From Podocnemis expansa (taxonomy: Eukaryota; Chordata; Testudines; Podocnemididae), in assembly GCA_007922195.1 (NCBI GenBank), contig ML682024.1, forward strand, positions 1,474,051 through 1,538,050: 64,000 bases of DNA, written 5' to 3'. This document shows, piece by piece, positions 33,827-45,600 of the stretch. How positions within the stretch are numbered: the stretch's first letter is position 1; the number at the start of each line of letters is the position of its first letter. The position numbers and the translations under genes were made by a program. The notes below the pieces were generated by a model, which made no database searches, was not told the origin of the DNA, and worked only from the letters and a program-made list of their open reading frames with translations.

Positions 33827-34200
33827 TGAGCAAGAATCATACTTAGTGGTTGGAGCAGGAATCAGATAGCCATGAATTGGATCTGAAAGTCAGAACCAGA
33901 GTCAGAAGTCAGGAATCAGCTGAGGGTCAGAGTAAGATTAGAGTGAAGTAAGCCTGAGTCCAGGGCTAGGTCTGAGTTTGAAACAGTGCAGTAGCAGGGT
34001 TTAAACAAGGCAGGAGCAAAGCTGGGAACAAGTAGGCCCAAGAGCAAACACAGCTATGAGTGAATGCGGTGAGCAGCTGATGCCTTGCATGTTAACTGAT
34101 CTCCCCAGCCAGTCAGGTGGTTTAGCCAGTCAGGCAGTTCATGAGCTGAACTGGTTAGACTGCCTGGGAGTTAAGATGACAGGTGAGCAGAGTAGCTGGG
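33827..34200 (-). repeat. 5' LTR of the Sushi-class element
   Basis: Same-orientation homologue of 30835-31174. On the minus strand it precedes the gag remnant. The gag-proximal edge begins at TGAGCAAGAATC on the + strand. I do not see a convincing primer-binding site next to it. Confidence 0.68.
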
Positions 34201-34964
34201 GTATGTATTCTTGAAAGGAGCTAAGAGCTGGTGGGTGAAATTCTGGCACCAAGGAAGTAAGTGGCAAAAATTTCATTGATTTCAGAGGTGCTGGGAATTC
34301 GTTCCATGTGCTCTTATCAGGGGTTAAAGTATGCCAGAATTCACCAGAATGCCATTCCAGGCCCCACCATTTTTAAGGGGCCGGTGTTCCAGGGCCCCTA
34401 AAAATAGAAAAGTGAGCTGGCACGATCCAGCAGGGCAGGCACAACTAGATGAAGATGGGAGGCATGCCTGCCCTGCTGTGAAGTGCCAGCTGGTCCCCCT
34501 GCAGAGGCTGCACTCACAGTAAAAGCCTCAGAGCACAGCATGGAGGGGGAGTAAGGAGCGATTCTGCCCTGCCCCAGCCCTCAGGAGTTTGCGCACCACT
34601 GAAGGTGAGTGAGCATGGCAAGGGGTCTGGCCTCCCCTGGGGCAGCTCAGCATGGGGGTAGGGTGGGAAGAAGGGATCAGGATGGTAGGCTGGAGAGGTG
34701 TGGAGGCAGCCGGGGGGGCTGAAGGGGCTGCAGTGAAGACGGGGGAGCTGGGGATGAGGGGTTAGAAGGCCTGAAGTGGGTACATGGGGGCAGAGAGCTT
34801 AGGGAATGGGGATGGGAGCTGAGCAGGACGTGGGGAGAGGAGTCTGGGGGGAAGGCATTTGGGAGGCAATAGCTGGGGTGGGGGCAGGCTTTTGGGGGGC
34901 AGTAGCTGGGGTGGGGCAGGCATTTGGGGGGGGACAGTAGATGGGGTGCATAAAGGGGGCTCTA
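34201..34964. other. G-rich block with a minisatellite, no gene
   Basis: Purine-rich and GC-rich. At about 34857-34957 three units of about 31-33 bp repeat (TTGGG-GGCAGTAGCTGGGGTGGGGCAGGC-like). The frames on both strands here are low-complexity and not credible genes. Confidence 0.6.
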
Positions 34965-35150
34965 ATCCCAGTTTTACCATTACCATGTTGTGTGGCTTTG
35001 GGCAAATTACACTCTTCCTTGTGTTTCCTCATCTGTACATTGTGGCGAGTAGTACTTACAACATCCCTGTGAGGTAGTCTGTGAGGATTGTTACATAGTT
35101 AGTGCTTTTAAAGTGTTTTGAAAATGTAAAATGCTGTGTATCGGAAAGCT
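34965..35150 (+). mobile_element. MIR-type CORE-SINE
   Basis: The series CTCTAATCCCAGTTTTACCA, TGTGTGGCTTTGGGCAAATTAC, TGTTTCCTCATCTGTACA, TACTTACAACATCCCTGTGA and TAGTGCTTTTAAAGTG follows the MIR consensus in order (ATCCCAGCTCTGCCA, TGTGTGACCTTGGGCAAGTTAC, GTTTCCTCATCTGTAAA, TACCTACCTCATAGGGTTGTTGTGAGG, AAGCGC). It is among the better-preserved ancient SINEs in the window. Confidence 0.9.
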
Positions 35151-37565
35151 TTCAGTAAAAAAAAAAAAATTACATAAATACAAACATGTACAATTTTTCA
35201 TTTGTTCAAGAATATCCTAATTTGAATTGCACCCTGGTACAGTGCAAGCTGCCACCTGCATGTGTTGAGTAAGGATTTTTCAAAGATAGAGAATCTGATC
35301 CATTCTTAATGATAGGTATTACGCTAACTTCTCTACAGTCTGCCACTGTCTTCCCTGCTTCCAAAAGATTTGATATACATCTGAAGAATGTTAATGTTTG
35401 CCATTTCCTTTGGAGTTTTGATCTTGATAGCTTGTGATGATGTTTTGTTTTTTTATTTTATTTTATTTTATTACTCATTGGATGTTCTGATATTTAGTTT
35501 TTTAAATTAACTGTTCAGCATGAGCCTGATTTCCTTCAGCATTTTATCGTCTTCTCTGGGAAATGCGTACCTACTTCTAGCTCTCATCTTTTGTGAACTC
35601 TGAGACAATTAATGTGTGACATTTTTAACAACATTTGCTTTTCTGTCACATTCCTCTATTGCTGTCTCTTGGAGGCCTGAGTGCCTTCTTCACTGATCAC
35701 TTGTTCCTTATCTGCTTAAAAATTGCTTGGCCTTCCATTTATCTTAACTTTCTTCTTAATTATTTCTTATATTCTCCACCTACACTTTTTTTTGCTGTCT
35801 CCTTATTTCACTTTATAATCATCCTTAAAACTTGATTTTGTGTCTCTTTCCAACTGTGCACCTTCTCCTTTAGTCTTGATTGTACTTTACAACACCGTTT
35901 TTATTCACCTTAGCATTTTTCTTCCACTCTCATTGGATTTCTCACTAGATGGCAGGCATACATAAATACATTTTTGAAAACTTACCATTTCTCCTCTGTT
36001 CTTTCCTTTTTTTCATTATTTTATCCCATTTGATTTCACACAACCTTTTGCCACATTCTTCCAAAATTAGTTATTCTGGTTTTTTTCATGTCCTTTTATT
36101 ATACAGAAGTCAATAATGGCTCTTCTTAAAGGGACATATTCTTTTCCCTTTGAGATCTGATGACCAAACTCTAATTGATTTCACAGAGAGAAGAACTGGA
36201 TCCCTACTTTCTTCCTTTAAATAACATGAACACCTAAGCTGTTCTTACCACAGTGACTGTAAATGTGTTACTTAGTTTATTCCTTATGTTTAGTGTGTAC
36301 CAGTTTGTTTAGATCATCAATACATAGCAGTATCTTGCTACAGCTCTTGTTCTTTTCACAAATCTCTTTTGATTTGTTATATGGTTTCCTTGTCCTCCTA
36401 ATTGTTCAGATCAGATACAATTTGGTAAATTCTTACCATTAATTTCATGCCTTTTTCATATTTATATTTAAGACATAATTTATTCTGCTGCTCTCCTTTT
36501 ATTCCTTTAGGATTTCTTGTCTCAGTTACATATGACACTATTGCTTTGAAATTAATCTGCACACATGCTGTTTGCGTATGATTATTTTTCAAATGATCAG
36601 ATTTATTTTTCATAAGCAGTAGACTTCTTGATTGAAACTATAATTTTAAACAAAAAGGGCTGCTAACTTCCTGTTCTCAGTACATAGCCCTTAATTCTAG
36701 CATATTCTTTTACAGTTTGTCTGCCAGATTTGATGACTTTTAGAACATGATCTGTGTGTTTTCCATTTTTTTCTCAGGACAGCAGTCGATGTTGTATATT
36801 TTTTGCAGTTGATAATTGGGGGAGTCCTTTGACACCGAACCATTTTGTAAATTTTTTCACTTAATCCTTATAAATTCTTCTATCTACTCCTATGTTTTCC
36901 ATTTGCTGACAGAATTGAAGGCCACAGGTTTCAGATAAAACTTGGATGCTTTTTTGCGTATTTCAGTCCAAAAAGTTTGCATCAGTTTTCTTCCTTAAGA
37001 AAAAAGAATATTTGTTCTCCTCAGGCCTTTTTGTCATTGCTTTATCATGGCTGACAGTTTTGAATGGTGTCCTTGATGTACCGGTGTCATTTGTATCTTG
37101 TTTTTCCTCTTTAGCGTTAATGATTATAGAAAGATGCTTCAAATTCTTACCACTAGGAGAGACCTCTTGTCCTCAGACTAATGTAGACAGGTTAGACTCT
37201 CGTTACTTAAATGCCAGAACTTCATCAAATCTCCAAGCAAAGCCCAAGAAATCCTTAGATTCAAGGATAATACTGAGCCCTTAGTTCCTGATCTTATAAA
37301 GCAGCATGTTCATCATTATTTGCTTTATGTTAGCTGAGATTACATATATAAATCATATATTGACCATTCTTCTGGATCCTCTATCCCCTTCAGTAGCACT
37401 GCTCTATGGTACTAAAGTTAAAAAAAAGTTAAAACAAAACTTGAATACATAATAGTGTCAATATAGCAGCTTCCCAGGTGAACGTTACGTCCTGGTATGA
37501 AAGAGAAATGGTAACAATGAAGAATATAATTTGAGTCAGGTCCTTCTGATTTATAGACCGATATC
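35151..37565. other. AT-rich sequence, no recognised gene
   Basis: Contains a TTTTA simple repeat at about 35445-35472. The minus strand of 35640-37300 is A-rich with lysine-rich broken frames, which could be an old LINE, but I find no RT or endonuclease motif. Confidence 0.45.
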
Positions 37566-37573
37566 AAGTAATG

Positions 37574-37880
37574 CAGCAGTTCCCAACCTTTTCCTTTATG
37601 TGGACTACTGCATTGTCATCCAAAGCTTTAGTGGACCACCATGTAAGGAAGCTGCTCTAAATATTTTTAACATCACCTATGGCTCATGAGAGTCAAACTT
37701 ATATATAAAGGGGTATTAAAAATTCAGCTATTTCAAAAATTTATTATGCTCACTTACAAAGATATTGCACTCGTCACAGTTCATTTACCTGCAGTAATTA
37801 TCTTTTTTCCCCCTCACAGACCACCTGGAGTACTCTTGCAGACCACCAGTGGTCCACAGACCACAGGTTGGGAACCACTG
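37574..37880. mobile_element. 307-bp hAT element with perfect 8-bp duplication
   Basis: Left terminus CAGCAGTTCCCAACCTTTTC, right terminus AGGTTGGGAACCACTG. Identical 8-bp flanks AAGTAATG at 37566-37573 and 37881-37888. Non-coding; terminal sequence related to the 1415-1995 element. Confidence 0.92.
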
Positions 37881-37888
37881 AAGTAATG

Positions 37889-38440
37889 CTTAATATCTAC
37901 CGTATAAAAAGATACATCATAATATAAATATAAAATGAAATATTAGATGAAAAACACTATTTGTATAAGACATTGTACAAGCATGGAATATGTTGACTTT
38001 CAGACCTGTGCCTTGCTCATTTTGACCATACCACCTTTTAGAAATCAGTGTCTTATAAAGATGCATTGATCAGCTGCCATGCATTTCCTTTAATCCTGGT
38101 ATTTATAATGGGAGCTGGAAAAGTGACAGTGGCTGTTGCTTTCAAAACCCTAAAGCCTAGCAAGTAATCACAGACTTTGAGGAATCTGCTTAATGAAAGA
38201 CAGCACAGCAACACACATGCAACACACATGCAAATCCAGAGATTAGTTGACTATACAAAAGAAGCTAACATGTTGTATATCACACGTAAAATTGAGAGAA
38301 AAATAACAGAACAAACTACAAAAGATATTGCAAGAATTCTGGCACCAAGAAAGACACAAGAAATTATAATAAGAGCGCTACAAAGAACATGACTGAATAA
38401 AGTTCTAATGGTTTCATACACACTGTTGGGTTTTAAATTA
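37889..38440. other. No recognised gene
   Basis: AT-rich. The A-rich frame at 38177-38392 lies just before a LINE fragment and may be part of it, but shows no motif. Confidence 0.4.
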
Positions 38441-39045
38441 GGTAGCAACTCTCAGAAAAAAGATCTAGGGGTTACTGTAGACAGTTCAATGAAGATGTCT
38501 GCTCAATGTGCAGCCACAGTGAAAAAGGCTAATAGGATTCTAGGATGTATTTAAAGAGAGGATAGCAAATAATAGATAATATTATAATGGTCTTGTATAA
38601 ATCAATGATATGTCCATACTTGGTGTGCTTTGTTTGGTTTTGGTCACCTGGCCTGAAAAAGGATATTGCTGAATTTAAAAAGCCTGGGAAAGGACAGCTA
38701 AGATTTGAAGAGTTTTAACAGGTTTTTGTGATTATGGAAGAAATATAAAAGATTTGGACTGTTTAGGCGGAGAATAAGAGAAGGCATGATAGAAGCATAC
38801 AAAATAACGAATGGCTTATCAAAAACTGATCAGGCATCCCTCTTCAGCTGGTGCCATAACAGAAGAACAAAGGGGCACTCAATGAAATTGATTGGTAGCT
38901 CATTTAAAATTAATAGAAGGAAAGATTTCTTTACAGAGTAGGTGGTAAATCTCTGCAATTCACTGCCATTGGAAAATCATTAAGGCAAACAGTTTAATGG
39001 AATTTAAAAGAACCAACTGGATAGCTACATGAAGAGGTGTCATAT
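38441..39045 (+). mobile_element. CR1/L3-type LINE 3' fragment
   Basis: Frames give KDLGVTVDSSMKMSAQCAAT, VKKANRILGCI, a degenerate [19 protein letters not shown], DLEKVQR-type sequence, GLFRRRIREGMIEAYKI and a final block around KFFTE..VNLCNSLP. The order is that of the C-terminal part of ORF2 in CR1/L3-clade LINEs, distinct from the CR1 copy at 18640 in sequence and with A-rich codons. Heavily mutated. Confidence 0.78.
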
Positions 39046-39791
39046 AAGCAGCAATACTCATCTTAGAAATATGGAGAAAAATGTTTAAAGGGAAATCCTA
39101 TTGTTTCAGGACTTAAACTAATCACAGTCAGGGTCTGGAAGGAGTTCCCTTTGTATTGCTTGCCCAGTGATTTAGATGCATCTTGAAATATCAAAAATTG
39201 ACTGCTATTTAAAACTGGATACTGTATTTGATGAAGCTGTGGTCTTGGACTTGACAAATTTTGTATTTCTGTCTCCTGGAAGATACTGCACCTGCTGACG
39301 TGTTACTGAATACAGTAGAGGGCAGCGATGAGATAGCATCAGCTGCATTGCAGTTTAGCTTAATTCATAGATAATGTGGATGTTTAGCTTTTTTGGAATT
39401 TAATTAAGTCACTTTCATTGCCATTTGATGACTTTGAGATTACAGATATGCTTCTTTGCAAACTAAAGGATTTTTTCAAATCACCAACACATCCCTGTAT
39501 GCTTCAGAACAATCTATCTGATTTCCGTCTCAGCACCTCAAACTAAAGCTGCCAGAACTCATAAACTAAGGCCATCTGCCCATGCATGGCTATTCTTCAC
39601 ATTTGTTTCAACCACAGCGGTTTTGGGTCCTGCACACAGGTTGTTAATCCCATGATGAAGCATTCCAGCTTGGATCAGTCCTTTGATGCTGACATGTTGC
39701 CTGCATGCTTCATTTAAGGTGTTACTTAGTTCTGCTCGGACTTTTGCTATTGTATAATTGTTTTGCTTTATTTCTTCATTTTTTTTCCTAG

Positions 39792-39986
39792 GTGTTTCAC
39801 TGTGTGCATTTTGAGTGCCCAGCACAAAACAATGCCCACAAGGAAGAAGGTAGCGAGGAAGTGACAACAACAGAACAGGGCACTGGGGCACAGCAGCTTG
39901 TTCCTCGCCCCGTTCGAGCCTCAAGCACCAGTTCTCTTCACTCTCTCACTGGATCCACGTCACGTACGCATGCTCACCAACCGTAA
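39792..39986 (+). other. Weak candidate terminal exon
   Basis: A pyrimidine-rich tract (TTTATTTCTTCA then an eight-T run and CCTAG) ends at 39791, a good splice-acceptor shape. An open frame without ATG then runs 64 codons to a TAA at 39984-39986, with serine/threonine-rich content (RASSTSSLHSLTGSTSR) and several CpGs in codons. AATAAA-type signals lie at about 40375-40386. I do not recognise the peptide. A longer minus-strand frame (39559-39924) overlaps it, so chance is a real alternative. Confidence 0.22.
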
Positions 39987-41483
39987 AGAACAGTGCAAAG
40001 GAGCTTTTGCAGCTTCCATGATACTATATGAAATTGTTCACAAGCTTCTTGTTCTTTCAGTGAACAAAGGGGACCGTGCCTGATAACAGAAAATGCTGAA
40101 ACGGAAAAGGCTTTACAAGGACACAAAGGGGCTACTTCACTCTCTTCAATTTGTTCAAATCAGGCTGGTCTCTGGGGAAAGAAAATAGGTCTTCAATCTA
40201 TATCAAGTCCCCCATTAACACCCTACCTCTCTAATCTCACTAAGGAAAGGAGAATAGAAGGAAATAAAAGGCAGAGCCACATTGGAATACAAAAATGGTA
40301 TATGAACAGTAGACTGGAAGAAATATAAATTATTTGTTATCTAAAGGTACCTGTTAGAATGTTTATCATTATGAAAATAAAAAATAAATTTTTTATTTTT
40401 TTAAATTACTCTTAATCCATATTCCTTTGTAAATGAGAAGTTGTTTTCTAAATCATTTTGACTGGGTTTCCTACTCTTCCCTTATTTTCTGCTATAGCAC
40501 ATACAATACAACAGATTAGGGAAGTATCAGGCATGTGTATCATCACCCAATATGACAAGGAAAATCCTCATGATAAAAACAGATAAATTTATGGATGCTG
40601 TAATTAATTCTGATTTTACTTGAATTGTTGAGTTATAAAATTGTCATTTCTTATCTGCATTCAAATTGGGAAATTCCTACTCAAGCTTCCAGCTTGACAA
40701 GCAGATATTTATCTGATTAACTTAAAGATGGTTCCTCAACTTTTACTTCAACTTGTACAAAAGTTACTGCAATTTGTAAAATGTCTTGTTAGTGTTTAGA
40801 AAAGGGGAGTTACAGCTGGCCACTGACATACTGATGTTCAGACTCAGGAATACAAAAACGAGAATTTGCAGTCAAAATATTTTCAAAAGAATATAATAAA
40901 ACTGCAGTGTTTGGCTGGGGATTTAAAAAGATACATGAGTTTTTCTCATAATCTTCATAGAAGAGATTTAATTAGACTATTGTAGTTTGATCTGATTCAT
41001 TGGTTCTTGCTTCAGTAATTTACATCCCAGTGTTAACTGTCCTTTGTTACTTGATTATCTGCCTCCCTCCCCCCCATCTTGGGCATTTTCACATTATGAT
41101 CATGCAGGGTCAACCAATGTCCAATCCATGTGCTTTAGCAAAAGCTCTGCACCTCATTGGGCTTGCCGTTGCATGAAGAAGTTCTGTTTTTGCACAGAAT
41201 ATTGATGTCATTGGCAAAAATAGTTAGGAAAGATTGATATTTGTCACGAGGTGTGTGACCTTTGGAGCATTACTGTCCAGGTTTACCAACCTGGAATTAT
41301 TATTATTATTATTATTATTATTTTTTTAAACCAACCTTTGCTAGAGTAAAACAAAATGCCAAGTCAGAGTTAGTCAGGTTAGGTATAATGATACCAATCT
41401 ATCACACTGCTTTACCTGAAACAATTTCCTTCTGAATACCAGTTGGGCTAAAAGCAGGAAGGCACAGACAGCATGGTGGATGC
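39987..41483. other. No recognised gene
   Basis: AT-rich, with an ATT trinucleotide repeat at about 41295-41331. A double AATAAA cluster sits at about 40375-40386. Confidence 0.5.
41295..41331. repeat. ATT trinucleotide repeat
   Basis: Nearly perfect run of ATT units followed by a T-run. Ordinary microsatellite. Confidence 0.9.
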
Positions 41484-41880
41484 CAGGGGCATCACTAGTG
41501 CTGGGCACATGGGGCTCATGCCCCGAGTCTCAGCACCAGTGCCCCAGGTCTCTTGGAGACCAGAGACCCGGCCGCTGCCAGCCAAACAAGGCCTCCCTCT
41601 GGGGCCCAAGGGTCCGGGGCTTGGCTGCTGCCAGCCCGCCCAGGGCCATCCTTTGGGGGGGCAGGACCCAGGGCCAATCGGCCTATATGGGCCTCCCCCT
41701 TGGCCAGTCCGTCCCGGGCGGGCATGTGGCCAGGGCCCTGCAGAGCTCCAGCTACATGCCCGCCCTGCCCCACCCCACCCCCTGGGCCGGAACACCGCTG
41801 CGGAGCCCAAAAAACAGTGGGGCCTGGGGTGATAGCCCCACCCCCAGCCCAAGCCCAAACCTATTTTGGGGACAGCAACA
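41484..41880. repeat. GC-rich repeat block, possibly a hAT element
   Basis: Starts CAGGGGCATCACTAG and has GGTGATAGCCCC near the far end, which is weakly inverted. No 8-bp duplication is visible. The interior is GC-rich and opens overlapping frames on both strands that are compositional artefacts. Confidence 0.4.
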
Positions 41881-42205
41881 CCCCTCGAGGTTGCAAAACA
41901 GTAGAGACTGGTCAGAGAAGAGAAGAACTGTTTCCTCTTTTTGATATATTTCTGTGGAGTTGAATAACTTTGCAGTTGTATCTTTTTTTCCTAATCACTA
42001 GCTTCATCTTCAATGTTTCTTTCTCATACTAGCCATTGTTTTCCCTCTACGACCTTCTCTCTCAGATATCTGAATCAAGATATTTCTTATTGGAGATGCG
42101 TGGATATTAAGAAATGCATTTTATCAGTCATGGCTACCCACACCATACTTAGTAGAGGTGTTCTGCGTGTGGAATGTAATGCTAATATTTTGTCATGGTC
42201 ATTTT

Positions 42206-42625
42206 TATTAAAATCATAGACAGGTCATGGGAAATAAACAAAAATTCATGGAGCCCATGACCTTTCTGTCATTTTACTAAAAATAACAGGGCAGTGTTCA
42301 GGGGAAGCAATGACAGCTGGAATCCCATGGGGGGATGGCTTCCCATCAGCTGTTCTGCAGTGTGTAGGGAGGGAAGGCTGGCCTGGTCACTGCCGTCATT
42401 GTTTGGTGGAGGGCTAGCTGTCACTGATTAGCTGTTCAGCTGCAGACCATTGGGCGCCAGCCTCCCTTCCCCTGCTGCTGCCAAACAACTCTTCCACAAC
42501 CCAGGATAGCTTCTGGTCTGGCATTCCCTGGGCTGATAGCTGTTTCAGCCCTCCTCCTGAAAAAAGTCATGGAGATCCCAGAAAGTCATAGAATTTGTGA
42601 CTTCCAGGACCTCCATGACAGAACC
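42206..42625. repeat. Interspersed repeat with GTCATGGA/TCCATGAC boxes
   Basis: Both ends carry short inverted motifs (CAGGTCATGG, CATGGAGCCCATGACC at left; GTCATGGAGATCCC, GGACCTCCATGACAG at right). The GC-rich middle (about 42300-42545) differs in composition from its surroundings. This looks like a non-autonomous DNA element, but its superfamily is unclear. Confidence 0.45.
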
Positions 42626-45600
42626 ATTTCCTTACTTATAAGCCATCAGTTAGCACTGGCTGCTGATTACCATGTTCATTCAGCAACTGGTAGCATGATG
42701 GAATTCAGACCAAACATTGGGTACAGAATTCTCATTAACTTCAGGTACAGATGTAGAAAAAATTAGGCTAAATTTTTCTTTTAAAAGAAACAGAAGCTCC
42801 ATGACAAAAAAAAAAAAAAAACCCTTTGCTAGAGCAATAACAATTTTAATGTTTGCTAGACCTATTGAGTTGCATAGAGCCTGCCTTTTGTGTCTTAGGT
42901 TGGTCCCTCAGTATCAGAATTGATGACGCCAGCAAGGGACTACATGTAAGTTAACAACTAATTTCACTGTTCTCAGGATCTGAATAAACAAAGTACATCA
43001 GCTTCCAGCTTTGTGAGTTCTAATTGTGAGCATTTTAGAGAATGTTGTAAAATAAAAAAGAAATAGATCTGTACCAGTTGTCCCTAGGTTTAGACTCTCC
43101 CAGAGAAAGTGCAAAGTTTCGAATTATTACTTCCTCGACTTGGACAGTTATTTTGTAGCATACAGCTGACACCTTCCCCACCAAAAAAGGTGAATTAGAA
43201 GCAATCAGTCTGCACCCCTCCTTTTATCATTCTCTCTGATCCTTCCCGCTGAGATGTCATAGATCAAAAATATCTGCATAGTCTAGATTTCTTATTATGT
43301 GTACTAGCCAGCCAAGTCTCTGTCAACCTCACTTCTAGGACAGGAAGACTCTGAAGGATTAGTTTATAACAGTGTCCACGTGAGAGAGATTCTTAAAGCA
43401 CAGAGCAACAGAACCTGGAGAACTTAAAATACCCAGCAAAGCTATTTATGTTCCACAACTGAGGTAAAGCACCTACTCCTTCCTCACAAATGCACAGGAA
43501 TTTTTTAACATCATGATTTTCAGTCACATCATGCCTCTTTCATGCACTTTTTAGTCCACTCTCTGGCAATGATCTGTGCTTTGAATCTGTCTATGAAGTG
43601 AGTTATTGTCCTCTGTGCTGGCAGAGCATTATCAAACCTTTACATGCCAAAACAACCCTACCACTTTCTATGTTGTGGTTTGAATCTTTTTGTCTTGTAT
43701 AACAGGAATAATGTTAATGGTTTTGTAGTTACATGTTATTGAGCATCTCGTTTTTGCTCAGTCTTAAGAACTCAGATGATTTATTTATTGCCTGGTACAC
43801 TGTTCTGCCATGAAAATTCTCTTCCTCATGTAATGTGCCAGCAGCGAGGCAGAAGGAGAGCATCATACAGAATTCCTTTGTATTTGGTGTAAATGTCCTC
43901 AGCTTTTTACAGTTTTTTTATAGGATTTTCTTCTTTGAGGGATTGCTGCTTAATTGAATTCTGATGTTCATGTATGGTTTTTGTCAACCATGTCATGAGT
44001 TGTCTGCATGATTCCTAATGGAAAGAACTTAAAGAATAGTTGAGCTGTTAGAATGGACTATCAGAAAGTATGTCACTTCAGGTTGATGGGGTATATACAA
44101 TTACTCTGAGCTCTATGCCATATATGTGTATTTTTTCTGTGTTTGAAATAGAACAGGACTGACAGATGTTCTTGTCTCCTGTCAGACTAGAAGAATTTTG
44201 TTGTTAGAGCTCTATGCTAGTAGCATTTGTTTATATTGTCATTTTAGAAACATTATTTCTATTTAGCACTTAAATTAATTTTGACATTAAAAATGATAAA
44301 CTTCTCCTACCGATTTTCCCCATTCTTTATTTCTTCTGTTTTCTTCCAGTTCTAACTTCATTTTAGACTACCATCGATCTCACATGGTGCTCAGCAAAGT
44401 TGCTTTTAAAGTTTCATTTTTTAATTATGTGTATGTTTCTTCCATATACATTATACAGACTTTTATTCCCAGAAATGTCTGGCACCAAACCAAACCCTAT
44501 TTTCAGCAAGAGTAGGCTGTATTTGTAAAACTGATTTCTCTGGGAAAATGAGTTTTTGAATTGAGCAAAAATTGCTCAGCTCTGTTTTCCAAACCACTGT
44601 CGAACAACCCTACAACAAGCTTCTGAAAGATCAGTTTAGATTTTCTTTAATTTAAAATCCAACAAAAATGTAATTTTGCCTTTCTCCAGCAAAGGAAACT
44701 ACCACTGAAATAAACAAGTTTTGGTTTTTTTCCATAGAGAGACATTTGATAATGCAGAGAGAGTTTCCCATTTCATGAGACTTCAGTGAAGAAGTTTCTT
44801 TTGACAATGAAGCAATGTGGTAAAAAGCAAAGAAAATTAAATTTGTTTTCTTCTAGGAATTTGTAGCGTGTACTTTTTATGTTACCTTCTGTAAAAGTGA
44901 CATGTTCAGTTTGAATTATAACAAGACAAGTTAACCCAAGGTTGATGTGACAGGTTTAGCACCGAGTTGAAATCACCCTTTCTCATGTAGTGGGAGCCTG
45001 GCATTTTTGCAGCTTGCTTCCTCTAACGCTCTGCTTATATCTGTTTCTTCAGACATCAATTTTGTATGTTTTGTCCTGACCACAACTCCCATTAGAGCGC
45101 AGTACGTAATAGTGGTGCTGAAAATTAAGATGCAGTTAATGTATCTTCACCTTAACACATTTTTATTATTATAACATACAGAAAATGCTCTAATTTCCTG
45201 TTATCTGCCATGTTAAGATGGTAGGTTCTTCTCATGCAGACAAAAAGTGAAAGGTCATAAGGCCCTACTTGAACTGCAGGATAATTGTCAAATAATTGTG
45301 GTTGAGTTACAGAAAGACATGGAAAATTGTGGAAAAGTAATAATGGGCCTATATTTATTTTCAGGAATTTGGAAAACCCACTTTTGCTGGCTAATGGCCA
45401 GGCTGCCACAATCAGCCAACTGTCTGAGGGCCAGGTTCTCACTGTCAGCTTCACAAGTCATCAAGCTCCCCGTCAGCTTCCCAACTGACAGAATTGTGGT
45501 GAAAGCCTAATATTGTAGAAGGTTATGTTACTTGAGTGTATTATTGATTGTTATATAGTTTGACCAAAGCATGTGGCTGTGCCCTCCCAAGACTATAAAA

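Noticed and set aside
35640..37300. Lysine-rich minus-strand peptides suggesting an L1-type LINE
   Set aside because: No endonuclease or RT motif could be found, and A-rich antisense sequence gives lysine-rich translations by composition.
39559..39924. A 121-codon minus-strand frame
   Set aside because: No recognised homology, no splice context, and it overlaps the weak plus-strand exon candidate; most likely chance.
41448..41963. Five overlapping frames of 85-154 codons on both strands
   Set aside because: GC-rich repeat block; P/G/R-rich translations in every frame indicate composition, not coding.
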